Assembly: GCF_006494425.1 (NCBI RefSeq)
Contig: NZ_VHIV01000010.1
Location: 1-64,000, forward strand
Source of the DNA: Bacillus dicomae
Lineage (GTDB): Bacteria; Bacillota; Bacilli; Bacillales; Bacillaceae_G
Direction: 5' to 3'
Length of the DNA stretch: 64,000 nucleotides
Positions 18,079-27,259 of this stretch are shown here, piece after piece. How positions within the stretch are numbered: position 1 is the first letter of the stretch; the number at the start of each line of letters is the position of its first letter. Below the pieces are notes generated by a model that saw nothing but the letters and a program-made list of their open reading frames with translations, made no database searches and was not told the origin of the DNA. The position numbers were made by a program, and so were the translations under genes.

Positions 18079-18753
18079 TTATAAAAGGCCAAAAATAGGC
18101 GCAATGATACTGTTTAAAAATGCAAATACATATGGAATGACAACACTAAAAATAGGTTGAATTGTATAATTGCTAAGCGGTGTAATAACAAGAATTAATA
18201 ACGCAATTGCTCCATACTTTTCATACTGTGTCATTTTCGCACGAATATTTGTTGGTGCTAAATCCTCCACTACGCGATATCCATCAAGTGGTGGGATTGG
18301 TAATAAGTTAAAGACCAATAAAACGATATTCAACATAATAAAAATCTGGAAAAATTGAGCTAACGTATCTGCTACTGCAAATGGAATTGAGTCTAATACA
18401 CCAAATGTTAATAGGCTATACCAAATAATTAAACCAATTGCACTTAAAATTAAGTTACTAATTGGTCCTGCAATTGAAACTAATATACCTGCAAGACGTG
18501 GCCTTTTAAAGTTGTACGGGTTAACAGGAACTGGTCTTGCCCAACCGAAACCAAGAATTAATACAGCAATCATCCCAATAGGGTCTAAGTGAGCCATTGG
18601 CGATAACGTTAAACGCCCTTGTTTTTTCGCTGTATCATCTCCAAATTTATATGCAACATATGCATGCGCAAATTCATGCACAGATAACGCAATAATAATG
18701 GCCATTGCTACCAAAGGAATTTGGTGCAACGGGTATCTAAATAACTGATCCAT
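18079..18753 (-). CDS. ywhC: Site-2-protease family (M50) membrane metalloprotease
   Basis: A 224-residue protein with about six membrane segments. The zinc-binding HEFAH is at 26-30 inside the first segment. A later NLLPIPPLDGY carries the third metal ligand (Asp) characteristic of family M50. There is no PDZ or CBS domain, so this is the minimal YwhC/rhomboid-neighbour type with an unknown substrate. It is upstream of ywhD in the same direction, as in B. subtilis. Confidence 0.88.
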   Translation of the reverse strand: MDQLFRYPLHQIPLVAMAIIIALSVHEFAHAYVAYKFGDDTAKKQGRLTLSPMAHLDPIGMIAVLILGFGWARPVPVNPYNFKRPRLAGILVSIAGPISNLILSAIGLIIWYSLLTFGVLDSIPFAVADTLAQFFQIFIMLNIVLLVFNLLPIPPLDGYRVVEDLAPTNIRAKMTQYEKYGAIALLILVITPLSNYTIQPIFSVVIPYVFAFLNSIIAPIFGLL

Positions 18754-18865
18754 GCTTCATCTCCTCTTCAATATGTCAAAAAAAGAAAATATTTGTTTTT
18801 TCGATTGTTCTTCTCCATAATCCGCTATAATAAGAGTGTAACTTACATAAAAGGAGCGATTATAT

Positions 18866-19051
18866 ATGCCATACGTAACAGTGAAAATGCTAGAAGGACG
18901 CACAGAGGAACAAAAGAAAGCTCTTGCTGAGAAAGTAACAGCAGCAGTAAGCGAAACAACTGGTGCTCCTGAAGAAAACATCGTTGTTTTCATCGAAGAA
19001 ATGTCTAAAAACCATTATGCAGTTGGCGGAAAACGCTTAAGCGACAAATAA
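18866..19051 (+). CDS. ywhB: 4-oxalocrotonate tautomerase-family protein
   Basis: A 61-residue member of the tautomerase superfamily. After removal of Met the N-terminus is Pro (PYVTVKMLEGRTEEQK), the catalytic general base, and Arg11 and Arg39-region residues are in typical positions. It forms hexamers in the family. The B. subtilis YwhB enzyme shows tautomerase activity in vitro but its physiological role is open. Start supported by AAGGAGCG. It diverges from ywhC and is followed by a terminator. Confidence 0.92.
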   Translation: MPYVTVKMLEGRTEEQKKALAEKVTAAVSETTGAPEENIVVFIEEMSKNHYAVGGKRLSDK

Positions 19052-19067
19052 TTTCAAGTTCTTTCAT

Positions 19068-19096
19068 AAGAAGCAGCCATTAGCTGCTTCTTATTT
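19068..19096. terminator. Bidirectional terminator
   Basis: AAGAAGCAGC-CATTA-GCTGCTTCTTATTTTTTT. It ends ywhB and, read in reverse, the ywfO transcript, whose stop overlaps it. Confidence 0.9.
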
Positions 19097-20395
19097 TTTT
19101 CCTTCTAGTAACTCGATGATTCTCTCTTTATATTTTCCTTTTCTTCCATCTTCATAGATTAAATCATGCGGATAGAATAACTTTTGATCTCTTCTCTTCT
19201 TACCAGTAATTGCCTCAACAATATCCGATTCGCGTGATAGCTCTCTAAGTTCTCCATTTGGCATAAGAAGTAAGATTGGCAGACGTTCTTCTTCTTCACC
19301 AGCACGGTAAAAGTCGTATGGTAAGTCTGATGTTGAATCAACTACTAAATAGTATTCTGGATCCAGTCCAATCTTTTTAAATAAGCTACTTAATTCCATC
19401 CAATTATCTAAACCATGCTTATCTGTAAACTCTACATATTTAAATAGGTTTCGATTCATAAAACGGCGGCATAAATCGCTTAAAATTGGATCTTCTTCGT
19501 CTTGCCATACTTGGAAGTAGTAATACATAACGTTCTCGTCTAACTTTAAATAATCCTCTACTGTTACTTCTTCTTCAAATAAAGAATAGAAATGAACAGG
19601 ATGATTTTTAAATGTATAATACTTCTCATGCAATGATTTCGCACGATGTAAAATCTTCGTTAAAATAACTTCGGCACTGCGCGTTACTGGATGGAAATAC
19701 ACTTGCCAATACATTTGATAACGACTCATAATATAATGCTCAACAGCATGCATACCACTATTTTTAATGACTACTTGATTCCCGTACGGACGCATGACAC
19801 GCAGTATACGTTCCATATCAAAGTTTCCATACTTTACGCCAGTGAAATACGCATCCCTTAATAAATAGTCCATGCGATCTGCATCAATTTGACTGGAAAT
19901 CATGCTAATCGCTAATTTATTAGTAGATGTTTTTGCAATTACATCCGCTACCTTTTGCGGAAAGTCTTTATCCACACGACTTAATATGCGATTAATTTCC
20001 GTATCTCCAACGATAATCTTTTGCGTAAATTTCTCATGATCTAATGAAAATACTTTCTCAAACGAATGAGAAAATGGGCCGTGACCGACATCATGAAGTA
20101 ATGACGCACATAAACATAACAATCTATCTTCAGCATTCCAGTTCGGTCTGCCATCAAACACATCATCAATCATACGACGAATAATTTCATATACACCTAA
20201 CGAATGAGTAAAGCGACTATGCTCTGCACCGTGAAATGTAAAAAATGTCGTTCCAAGCTGCTTAATACGGCGCAAGCGTTGAAATTCTTTCGTTCCGATT
20301 AAATCCCAAATAACACGATCGCGCACGTGCACATATTTATGTACTGGGTCTTTAAACACTTTTGTTTCGCTGAGTTTGTCGTTTAAATATACCAC
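19091..20395 (-). CDS. ywfO: HD-domain metal-dependent phosphohydrolase (YwfO family)
   Basis: A 434-residue cytoplasmic protein of the dGTPase-like HD superfamily. The metal site is visible as H64 in THSLGVYE, HD at 101-102 and the following HGPFSHSFE (105-113). A distal Asp lies in SQIDADRMDYLLRD. Relatives hydrolyse (d)NTPs or signalling nucleotides; the specific substrate is not proven. I use the GTG at 20395, with AAGGGGG 10 bases upstream. Synteny with B. subtilis ywfO supports the name. Confidence 0.88.
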   Translation of the reverse strand: MVYLNDKLSETKVFKDPVHKYVHVRDRVIWDLIGTKEFQRLRRIKQLGTTFFTFHGAEHSRFTHSLGVYEIIRRMIDDVFDGRPNWNAEDRLLCLCASLLHDVGHGPFSHSFEKVFSLDHEKFTQKIIVGDTEINRILSRVDKDFPQKVADVIAKTSTNKLAISMISSQIDADRMDYLLRDAYFTGVKYGNFDMERILRVMRPYGNQVVIKNSGMHAVEHYIMSRYQMYWQVYFHPVTRSAEVILTKILHRAKSLHEKYYTFKNHPVHFYSLFEEEVTVEDYLKLDENVMYYYFQVWQDEEDPILSDLCRRFMNRNLFKYVEFTDKHGLDNWMELSSLFKKIGLDPEYYLVVDSTSDLPYDFYRAGEEEERLPILLLMPNGELRELSRESDIVEAITGKKRRDQKLFYPHDLIYEDGRKGKYKERIIELLEGKK

Positions 20396-20498
20396 TTTCC
20401 GACATCCCCCTTTCTTTACTGCATTCTTACTATATATTATAAACGAAATAGGAAACAGAAAGAAATGAAAGACTATATTATTTGCCTTTATAAAAAGA

Positions 20499-20534
20499 AA
20501 AAATCACCTTTACCGAAGTAAAAGTGATTTTTTG
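20499..20534 (-). terminator. Terminator of siderophore-binding protein gene
   Basis: AAAAATCACTTTTACTTCGGTAAAGGTGATTTTTTC on the minus strand: a long stem with UUCG loop right after the gene's stop. Confidence 0.9.
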
Positions 20535-20541
20535 TTATATA

Positions 20542-21486
20542 TTATTTCCCTAAAACGAACTCAGCAACTTCATCTAAGATCATTTCTTTACCTAGTGGGA
20601 AGTAACCTTTGTTTAAGTCTTCATTTTTAATTGTAAATACGTGGTTGTTTTTAACAGCATTCATGTTTTTCCAAATTGATTCTTCTTGGAATTCTTTTAG
20701 ACGCTGAGAACCGTCACCAGTCGTAAATACGAATAAGTAATCTGGGTTGTAATCGATTAAAGCTTCTTTTTGTACTTGTACTAACGCTTTATCAGTTGGC
20801 GTACCTTTAACTGCTGGTAATTTTAAATCTTTAAAGATTACACTACCGTAACCGTAGTCACCGTATACACGGAAAGCATTCGGATATGCAGCCATTTTCA
20901 TGAATGTTGCATCGCCAGTTTTAGCAACGATTTTATCATGTAATTTGCTTGCTTTTTCATCATACTGTTTGAACCATTCTTTTGTTTCTTTTTCTTTACC
21001 GAAGATTTGGCCTACTTCTTCGAATTTTGGACGCCATTGATCTAATGGAGTTTTTAACATAACTGTTGGTGCAATTTTAGATAATTGATCATAAATCTTT
21101 TCTTGACGATCGTTTACAAGAATTAAGTCTGGTTTTGCAGCAGCTACTGCTTCGATATTAATTTTATCGCCCCAAGCAGAACCAACTGGTTTTACGTCTT
21201 TTAATTTATTTGCAATATGTGCATCAATTTTTTCTTGAGATGTATTAGCAGTAATAATTGGTTTCATACCAAAGATTAATAATTCTTCTGTTGAACCACT
21301 AAGGTCAGCAATTTTCTTTGGATTTGCAGGGATTTTAATTTCCCCTTTTGCATGTTGTACAGTGCGTTCTTCAGTCTTCGCATCCTTCGCATCTGCTTTC
21401 TTCTCTTCTTTGTTAGAACAAGCTGCAAATAGTACAGAAGTAACGACTAGTACCATTGCTAATAACGCCATTTTAAAATTCTTCAT
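20542..21486 (-). CDS. Iron-siderophore ABC transporter substrate-binding lipoprotein
   Basis: A 314-residue lipoprotein. The signal peptide ends in the lipobox LFAAC with Cys23 as the lipidation site, followed by a Lys/Asp/Glu-rich linker and a type III periplasmic-binding (FecB/FhuD-like) fold. It captures a ferric siderophore at the outer face of the membrane and delivers it to the two permeases encoded upstream. It is the last of four genes read in one direction, separated from the ATPase gene by a ~190-base gap with inverted repeats, so it may have its own promoter and higher expression. The ligand cannot be deduced; the closest Bacillus relatives include YfiY-type proteins. Confidence 0.9.
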   Translation of the reverse strand: MKNFKMALLAMVLVVTSVLFAACSNKEEKKADAKDAKTEERTVQHAKGEIKIPANPKKIADLSGSTEELLIFGMKPIITANTSQEKIDAHIANKLKDVKPVGSAWGDKINIEAVAAAKPDLILVNDRQEKIYDQLSKIAPTVMLKTPLDQWRPKFEEVGQIFGKEKETKEWFKQYDEKASKLHDKIVAKTGDATFMKMAAYPNAFRVYGDYGYGSVIFKDLKLPAVKGTPTDKALVQVQKEALIDYNPDYLFVFTTGDGSQRLKEFQEESIWKNMNAVKNNHVFTIKNEDLNKGYFPLGKEMILDEVAEFVLGK

Positions 21487-21548
21487 GTTCCCACTCCTTC
21501 TAGCTGTATTTCTCTTATAAGTTACAGTGAACTATAAGAAACAAGATT

Positions 21549-21580
21549 AACAATTAATCAATATATATTTATTAATTGTT
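21549..21580. promoter_or_regulatory. Inverted repeat upstream of the binding-protein gene
   Basis: AACAATTAAT (21549-21558) and ATTAATTGTT (21571-21580) form a perfect 10-bp dyad with 12-base spacing, 63 bases upstream of the lipoprotein start. It may be an operator or an AT-rich mRNA hairpin. It is not a Fur box by sequence. Confidence 0.35.
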
Positions 21581-21588
21581 GCTTATGC

Positions 21589-21677
21589 CCCGTTCTAACG
21601 GGTGTTCAACTTCCTATTTTACTAATAAGAAGCTCAACGTCCATTAGAACCCCCCCCTCTTTACGAGGGGGATTCTA
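21589..21677. repeat. Small structured element with flanking CTTATGC direct repeats
   Basis: The block holds a 22-bp imperfect inverted repeat (GTTCTAAC.. at 21592 and ..TTAGAAC ending 21650, about 17 of 22 paired) and then a G/C hairpin (CCCCCTC-TTTA-CGAGGGGG). CTTATGC occurs on both sides (21582-21588 and 21678-21684), the right one including the ATPase stop codon. It looks like a MITE-type or bcr-type insertion, and the GC hairpin may stop transcription. Identification is tentative. Confidence 0.4.
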
Positions 21678-21678
21678 C

Positions 21679-22491
21679 TTATGCTTTTTTACGTAATTGA
21701 TTACTAATCATCGCTAAATCATATGTTAAACAAATTGGCTTACAGTTTACTGGACATGGAACAATTTGAGCTTCGATCTCAAATACACTGCGAAGCGTTT
21801 CACTTGTCATCACTTCATCTGGCGTTCCTTGTTTCATTAACTTACCAGCTTTTAACGCAATCATATGATCTGAGAAACGAGAAGCATGGTTTAAGTCATG
21901 GATAACCATAACAATCGTTCTACCTTCTTCTTCATTTAACTTTTTCAATAAGTTTAATACTTCTAATTGATGAGCCATATCTAAGTACGTTGTCGGTTCA
22001 TCTAATACGAGTAATTCTGTCCCTTGTGCAAGAGCCATCGCAATCCATACGCGTTGACGTTGTCCACCTGATAACGCCTCTGCTGGACGATTGGCAAATT
22101 CTGTCATTCCCGTCACTTCAAGTGCCCAATGAATGTAGCGATAATCCTCTTCTTTCAACGTTCCAAATCCTTTTTGATGAGGAAAGCGTCCATATGAAAC
22201 AAGTTCAAACACAGTAAGGCCAGTCGGCACTTCTGCAGTCTGTGGTAAAATTGCCATTTTCTTTGCGATTTCTTTCGTTGGCTGTTTCTCAATTGCTTTT
22301 CCGTCAAGGTAAACAGTACCTTTTTTCGCCTTCAAAATACGAGAAGCCGTTTTTAATAATGTCGACTTCCCACAACCATTTGGTCCAATAATTGTTGTAA
22401 TTTTCCCTTCCGGAATTTCAACTGTTAATCCATCAATAATTAACCCTTCATTATAGCCAACAGATACCGCATCAACTGCTAAAGTTGCCAT
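21679..22491 (-). CDS. Iron-siderophore ABC transporter ATP-binding protein
   Basis: A 270-residue FecE/FhuC-type ATPase with Walker A GPNGCGKST (36-44), signature LSGGQRQR, Walker B LLVLDEPT and a switch His in VIHDLNHASRF. It powers import through the two FecCD permeases encoded just upstream (15-base gap). The C-terminus carries several Cys (PCPVNCKPIC), a feature seen in some FecE-like proteins of Bacillus. Cytoplasmic face of the membrane. Confidence 0.93.
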   Translation of the reverse strand: MATLAVDAVSVGYNEGLIIDGLTVEIPEGKITTIIGPNGCGKSTLLKTASRILKAKKGTVYLDGKAIEKQPTKEIAKKMAILPQTAEVPTGLTVFELVSYGRFPHQKGFGTLKEEDYRYIHWALEVTGMTEFANRPAEALSGGQRQRVWIAMALAQGTELLVLDEPTTYLDMAHQLEVLNLLKKLNEEEGRTIVMVIHDLNHASRFSDHMIALKAGKLMKQGTPDEVMTSETLRSVFEIEAQIVPCPVNCKPICLTYDLAMISNQLRKKA

Positions 22492-22506
22492 ACAAAAAGC
22501 CTCCCT

Positions 22507-23523
22507 TTATTTTGTCCTCATAAGTAAGTATATGAAATATGGTGCGCCAATTACAGAAATAACTAGACCGACCGGTATTTCTGAAGTTGTTAACACACTT
22601 CTTGAAATTACGTCTGCAAATAAAAGTAAAAACGTTCCTATTAGTGCAGCGGTAGGCAGCATAATTTGATGTTTACCACCAACAAGGCGCCTCGCTAAAT
22701 GCGGAGCCATTAAACCGATAAAACCAATTCCTCCGGCAACAGCGACTGATGCACCAGCTAAACAAACTGCAATAAATAATAATTTACGTCGTTCTTTTTC
22801 TACATTTACACCGAGGCCAACTGCTGTGGAGTCGCCTAAGTTCATTACATTTAATATGTGCGCCTTACTAATAGCAAGTGGCAAGAAAATAACCATCCAT
22901 GGAAGTACACTTAACACGAACTTCCAATCTGTGCCCCACAAACTTCCTGCTAACCAAATCGTAGCAAAACGGAAATCGTTAGATGTCATCTTCATAGAGA
23001 AAATTAAACTAACAGCACCAAACCCAGCTGCAACGGCGATACCGACAAGTATTAATCTCGTTGATGAAACGCCATCTTTCCATGCTAGTAAATAAATAAT
23101 AACCGCTGCTAATATCGCTCCAACTAACGCGAAGAATGGAAGGATAAATACAGATAAAAATGTACCAGTCCCAACTTTTCCGAAGAAAAAGTAGACGAAT
23201 ATAACAACTGTTAATCCCGCTCCAGCGTTAATACCGATAATGCCTGGATCAGCAAGTGGATTTCGTGATAATCCTTGCAAAATCGCGCCTGACATAGCTA
23301 AAGCAGATCCAACTAATATGGCAATAACCATACGCGGCATACGGAATTCAAATAAAATAACTGACTGATCTTCAGCCCCGATTCCAACCAATGACTTTAG
23401 TACGTCCATTGGCGGTATTTTAAATGTTCCTGTATTTAAACTCACTAAAAATACAGTAAAGATTAATGCTACTAAAATTGTTAAAACAGAAACGTTCTTT
23501 TTTGTTAAGACGCTTGTCCTCAC
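22507..23523 (-). CDS. FecCD-family iron-siderophore ABC permease, second subunit
   Basis: A 338-residue permease with ~9-10 membrane segments and the FecCD family hallmarks GAILQGLSRNPLADPGIIGINAGA and the later EIPVGLVISVIGAPYFIYLL. It pairs with the other permease, whose stop codon it overlaps by four bases (ATGA). Transcribed with it and with the ATPase. Confidence 0.93.
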   Translation of the reverse strand: MRTSVLTKKNVSVLTILVALIFTVFLVSLNTGTFKIPPMDVLKSLVGIGAEDQSVILFEFRMPRMVIAILVGSALAMSGAILQGLSRNPLADPGIIGINAGAGLTVVIFVYFFFGKVGTGTFLSVFILPFFALVGAILAAVIIYLLAWKDGVSSTRLILVGIAVAAGFGAVSLIFSMKMTSNDFRFATIWLAGSLWGTDWKFVLSVLPWMVIFLPLAISKAHILNVMNLGDSTAVGLGVNVEKERRKLLFIAVCLAGASVAVAGGIGFIGLMAPHLARRLVGGKHQIMLPTAALIGTFLLLFADVISRSVLTTSEIPVGLVISVIGAPYFIYLLMRTK

Positions 23524-24575
23524 ATTTTCCCTCTCCCTTCGTTACGTGCTAAGTAGAGGAAGAATGGAACCCCAATTAGCGCTGTAATGGCTCCAATTGG
23601 CGTTTCAAACGGCGGATTAATAACGCGAGATAACATATCTGCACACTCAATTAACAAACCGCCTAAGACCGCAGAACATGGAATAACCCATCTATAGTCT
23701 GAGCCTACAAGGAAACGAGTCATATGCGGGATTACAAGACCAACAAATCCAACTGATCCTGCCATAGAAACTGCAGAACCTGTTAACACAAGAACAAGTA
23801 CTGTTCCGATAAATTTAATTAATGTCGTATTTTGACCAAGTCCAATCGCAATTTCTTCGCCGAAGCTTAAAATTGTAATATACCTTGACATCATAATTGC
23901 AATAAAGAGACAAACTAGACCAATCGGTACTAACATATTAATACTTTCCCATTTCACTCCAGCAACTCCGCCTGCATTCCACATACTTACCTCTTGGGCA
24001 AGATTGAAATATAGCGCAATCCCAGATGAAATGGCCCCTAATAAAGCACTAATTGCTGCACCTGCTAAAGCTAATTTCACAGGTGTTAATCCACCTGGTG
24101 AAGAAGATCCAATTCCATATACAATGCTCACTCCAAACGCAGCCCCAATAAAAGATGCGATAACGAACATTAAATAAGGTGAATTAGGGAAGAATGCATA
24201 CATAATTGCAATTCCAAATACAGCCCCATCTGTAATCCCCATTAATGATGGAGAAGCAAGTGGATTTCGCGTCATACCTTGCATAATTGCCCCTGATACC
24301 GCTAAAAAGGCACCTGCAACTACACCCCCTATCGCTCTAGGCATACGAAGTTCTTGTATTACGTTATGATGCGTAATAGAACCGTCAAACTGAAATACAG
24401 CTTGCCATACAGTCTTTAAACTAATATCTGCAGCACCAAACGAAATAGAAGCCGCCATACTTAAAGCTAGCAAAACTGTACCTGCAACTAAAATAATAGA
24501 AGCAATGAGCGGTCTACTCTTAATCTCTTTAACATTCACATCTTGCTGTTCTATACTCCTTGCGCTCGCTTCCAT
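23520..24575 (-). CDS. FecCD-family iron-siderophore ABC permease, first subunit
   Basis: A 351-residue FecCD permease with about ten membrane segments. It contains the family pattern SGAIMQGMTRNPLASPSLMG and ends with PIGAITALIGVPFFLYLAR. It is the first gene of the import operon, below a Fur-box match. The ATG at 24575 has GAGGG directly adjacent and AGGA 9 bases upstream, so the ribosome binding site is not textbook. The N-terminal ~20 residues are hydrophilic. Confidence 0.92.
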   Translation of the reverse strand: MEASARSIEQQDVNVKEIKSRPLIASIILVAGTVLLALSMAASISFGAADISLKTVWQAVFQFDGSITHHNVIQELRMPRAIGGVVAGAFLAVSGAIMQGMTRNPLASPSLMGITDGAVFGIAIMYAFFPNSPYLMFVIASFIGAAFGVSIVYGIGSSSPGGLTPVKLALAGAAISALLGAISSGIALYFNLAQEVSMWNAGGVAGVKWESINMLVPIGLVCLFIAIMMSRYITILSFGEEIAIGLGQNTTLIKFIGTVLVLVLTGSAVSMAGSVGFVGLVIPHMTRFLVGSDYRWVIPCSAVLGGLLIECADMLSRVINPPFETPIGAITALIGVPFFLYLARNEGRGKM

Positions 24576-24662
24576 CCCTCAACCATCCTAACCAACAACA
24601 TATATTTAATGAAATTTATTCTCAAATAGTAATAAAAAAAATTAGGTGAATCGCCACTCCTT

Positions 24663-24677
24663 TGATAATGATTCTCA
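24663..24677 (-). promoter_or_regulatory. Fur box upstream of siderophore importer
   Basis: TGATAATGATTCTCA matches the Bacillus 7-1-7 Fur consensus (TGATAATnATTATCA) at 13 or 14 of 14 informative positions; the only clear mismatch is in the right half. A second overlapping dyad, GATTCTCAGAATC, extends it. It lies ~90 bases before the first permease gene, so iron-dependent repression is expected. Confidence 0.8.
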
Positions 24678-24848
24678 GAATCAGACACCTTCTATTCTAC
24701 CTATCGCTTCCAAAGACTGTCAACTATTATTTTGAAATACAAATTCATATAGACAGAAACCTTAATAAATAGGCGTTATCCATATGTCATTAACTATTAG
24801 CTATCACTCGTAGGCTCCCAAAGAATAAATCTTTGCTCTTATGGGCAT

Positions 24849-24884
24849 AAAAAAAGAAGAGTAATCTGTTCACTCTTCTTTTCC
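24849..24884 (-). terminator. Terminator after DUF1450 gene
   Basis: AAAGAAGAGTGAACAGATTACTCTTCTTTTTTT on the minus strand, right after the stop of the DUF1450 gene. The rest of the gap 24576-24848 holds the Fur box and nothing else I can name. Confidence 0.85.
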
Positions 24885-25109
24885 TTACTTATTTAACTTC
24901 GCTTCGATTTTTACAATTAATTCGTCTTCTGTTGGCGCCGCAACTGGACGGTTATTTACAAATGCGAATGATTTTTTACGACCAGGGCCACAGTAAGACT
25001 GACATCCAACTTCAATCGTTGCACATGAATCTACTTTTTTCAACTTCGGAATCAACGTTTTAACGTTCGTTGCCTGACAATCATCACACACACGAAATTC
25101 GTTTCCCAT
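24885..25109 (-). CDS. DUF1450 (YuzB-like) small Cys-rich protein
   Basis: A 74-residue protein with Cys pairs CDDC near residues 8-11 and [12 protein letters not shown] near 35-46, plus one further Cys. This is the DUF1450 pattern of Bacillales. The spacing resembles thioredoxin-like [2Fe-2S] proteins, but no function is established. ATG with AGGAAG upstream. Monocistronic, followed by a terminator that isolates it from the iron importer downstream. Confidence 0.8.
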   Translation of the reverse strand: MGNEFRVCDDCQATNVKTLIPKLKKVDSCATIEVGCQSYCGPGRKKSFAFVNNRPVAAPTEDELIVKIEAKLNK

Positions 25110-25287
25110 TATATAACACTTCCTCTATTTTAAACTTTTCACAAGTACATTTAAAAATAAACACTAAATGGTATTTTACCGCTCTTTGAAGCTCGTTGCA
25201 AGTGTCCTTCCGACGCTCTTTCCTCATATAATGCTACATATTTATATGTTCTCCTACAGAGACTTCGTCATTCTTGGAAAAATTTAT

Positions 25288-25434
25288 CCCGCTTTAATGG
25301 GCAGTAAGACCCCCACCTCAAAATTCAGCGAAAGCAAAGAATCTAGGTGGGGGGCGGGCTACCCATAAAAGTCCGATTGGTGAGGGCTAATAATCAGTGG
25401 GGGATGAAGAACCCCCCACTGATTAAAGTTTCAC
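25288..25434 (+). repeat. bcr1-type repeat element, copy A
   Basis: A 147-bp element starting CCCGC and ending AAAGTTTCAC, flanked on both sides by the 5-bp direct repeat TTTAT (25283-25287, 25435-25439). Internal complementary stretches (e.g. AGTGGGGG...CCCCCACT) give strong secondary structure. It matches my memory of the B. cereus-group bcr1 repeat and is closely similar to the inverted copy at 29257-29404. The gap 25110-25544 contains this element and otherwise no supportable gene. Confidence 0.85.
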
Positions 25435-25544
25435 TTTATACCTTTCATCGAAATCTACCATATTTTTAAAAGCTTTGTATAAAAGCTCATTTTTTTGCCC
25501 ATTATAAAAATAGGAAGTTCATAAAAAGAAAGGGAGTTGAATCT

Positions 25545-26237
25545 ATGAAAGTAAGACAAGATGCTTGGACGGATGAGGACGATTTATTACTTGCTGAAAC
25601 TGTACTTCGTCACGTTCGAGAAGGAAGTACTCAATTAAATGCATTTGAAGAAGTAGGAGACAGGTTGAATCGTACATCGGCTGCCTGTGGTTTCCGTTGG
25701 AATGCTGTTGTTCGCTATAGCTATGAACAAGCTCTTCAACTAGCAAAAAAACATCGTAAAGATAAAATGCGTGCTGCAAGTGGTGAACAAGCGAAAAAAC
25801 GTTTACTTTATACACCACCGGCTTCAGACTCGATAACTGATTATGAAGAATTCGTACAAGAGGAATCAATTGTACAATATAAAGAAGCTATTCCATATCA
25901 AGAATCTACCGTTCCTGCTGCAAAGGGCTCTATGACAATGCAAGATGTTATTTATTTCTTACAAACAGTCGGATCTTCAAATATAAAAGTGACAGCTCTT
26001 GAAAACGAGAATACGAGATTGAAGCAAGAAATCAAATCACAAATCCTTCGCAATGAAGAATTAGAAAAGAAACTAGAAAAATTAGAAAAACAATCTCATA
26101 CTGTACAAGAAGATTACGAAACACTTATGAACATTATGAACCGCGCTCGTAAGTTAGCAGTTATGGATGACGAAGAACGTTCTCAAACATCTTTCCGAAT
26201 GGATCGAAACGGAAATTTAGAAAAAATTGCAGAATAA
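25545..26237 (+). CDS. rsfA: RsfA-family prespore transcription factor
   Basis: A 230-residue regulator. Residues 1-60 form a Myb/SANT-like DNA-binding domain ([21 protein letters not shown]...[12 protein letters not shown]). The middle is low-complexity, followed by a long coiled coil (~150-200: [20 protein letters not shown]) and a short acidic tail. In B. subtilis RsfA is a sigma-F-dependent modulator of forespore gene expression. Position between ywfO and lipL agrees with B. subtilis ywfN/rsfA. Start supported by AAAGGGAG. Several RsfA-like paralogues exist in the group, so orthology rests partly on synteny. Confidence 0.85.
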   Translation: MKVRQDAWTDEDDLLLAETVLRHVREGSTQLNAFEEVGDRLNRTSAACGFRWNAVVRYSYEQALQLAKKHRKDKMRAASGEQAKKRLLYTPPASDSITDYEEFVQEESIVQYKEAIPYQESTVPAAKGSMTMQDVIYFLQTVGSSNIKVTALENENTRLKQEIKSQILRNEELEKKLEKLEKQSHTVQEDYETLMNIMNRARKLAVMDDEERSQTSFRMDRNGNLEKIAE

Positions 26238-26266
26238 AAAGGATGCATGTAATGCATCCTTTTTAT
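26236..26266 (+). terminator. Terminator after rsfA
   Basis: AAAAAGGATGCAT-GTA-ATGCATCCTTTTT, perfect 13-bp stem. Confidence 0.95.
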
Positions 26267-26365
26267 TCTTTCCCCTCTAAGCTTCTCCTTTATATATGAG
26301 AAAACCCCATTCTTCATTTTTTGCTATAATAGAGATTGTCATTTTAAAGATAAGGGGTTAGTGAT

Positions 26366-27211
26366 ATGAGCAATTCCCGTTCCATTTTATCTCAGCCAGA
26401 GTGGCGTATTGTAGATCAGTCTAGTTTGGGACCAACATTCCATGCATTGCAGTCATTCGCCATGGATGACACATTATGTACAAGTATCGGAAATGGCCAA
26501 TCAGCTGCAACAATGCGTTCTTGGATTCATCACAATACAATTGTTCTTGGCATTCAAGATTCTCGCCTACCGCACTTGGAAGAAGGTATTTCCTTTTTAA
26601 AAGAAAACAACTTCAATGTTATCGTTCGTAATTCTGGCGGGCTTGCAGTCGTACTTGATGAAGGTGTCTTAAACGTATCACTTTTATTCCAAGAGACGGA
26701 AAAAGGTATCGATATTGATCTTGGATACGATACAATGTGGCATTTAATTCAGGAGATGCTAAAAGATTACGACGTTACTATCGAGGCAAAAGAAATTGTT
26801 GGCTCTTACTGTCCTGGTAGCTACGATTTAAGTATTCGCGACCAAAAATTCGCTGGTATTTCACAGCGCCGTATTCGCGGTGGTGTTGCTGTCCAAATTT
26901 ATCTTTGTGCTACAGGAAGCGGCTCTGAGCGTGCCGCGCTCGTTCGTGATTTCTACAACGTAGCAATCCAAGGAGAAGAAACACGCTTTACGTATCCTGA
27001 GATTGTACCGAGTACGATGGCCTCACTCTCAGAATTACTTGGCGAAACCATTACAGTACAAGATTTAATGATGCGCCTTTTAAAAACACTGCAACAATTC
27101 GCTCCAAAGTTAACACCATCTCAATTAACAATAGATGAAATACCTTTATATGAGACGAATTTGCAACGTATTATTGATCGTAACAATAAAGCACTTGGCT
27201 TAGAAAAATAA
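26366..27211 (+). CDS. lipL: Octanoyl-[GcvH]:protein N-octanoyltransferase
   Basis: Moves the octanoyl group from GcvH to E2 subunits of 2-oxoacid dehydrogenases in Bacillus lipoate assembly (amidotransfer). The 281-residue protein has the BPL/LplA/LipB catalytic fold, with conserved [10 protein letters not shown] (~87-96), the nucleophilic Cys149 in [10 protein letters not shown] and Lys in the [11 protein letters not shown] segment. Cytoplasmic. Placed directly before the convergent pta gene, as in B. subtilis (ywfL). Start supported by AAGGGG. Confidence 0.93.
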   Translation: MSNSRSILSQPEWRIVDQSSLGPTFHALQSFAMDDTLCTSIGNGQSAATMRSWIHHNTIVLGIQDSRLPHLEEGISFLKENNFNVIVRNSGGLAVVLDEGVLNVSLLFQETEKGIDIDLGYDTMWHLIQEMLKDYDVTIEAKEIVGSYCPGSYDLSIRDQKFAGISQRRIRGGVAVQIYLCATGSGSERAALVRDFYNVAIQGEETRFTYPEIVPSTMASLSELLGETITVQDLMMRLLKTLQQFAPKLTPSQLTIDEIPLYETNLQRIIDRNNKALGLEK

Positions 27212-27242
27212 AGACCGTCGCTATTATAGCGACGGTCTTTAT
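27210..27242. terminator. Bidirectional terminator
   Basis: AAAGACCGTCGCT-ATTAT-AGCGACGGTCTTT between convergent lipL and pta. Confidence 0.95.
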
Positions 27243-27259
27243 TTCAATTCATTATAGAA

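Noticed and set aside
25168-25368. 66-codon open frame running into bcr1 copy A
   Set aside because: Half of it lies inside the repeat element, and there is no binding site.
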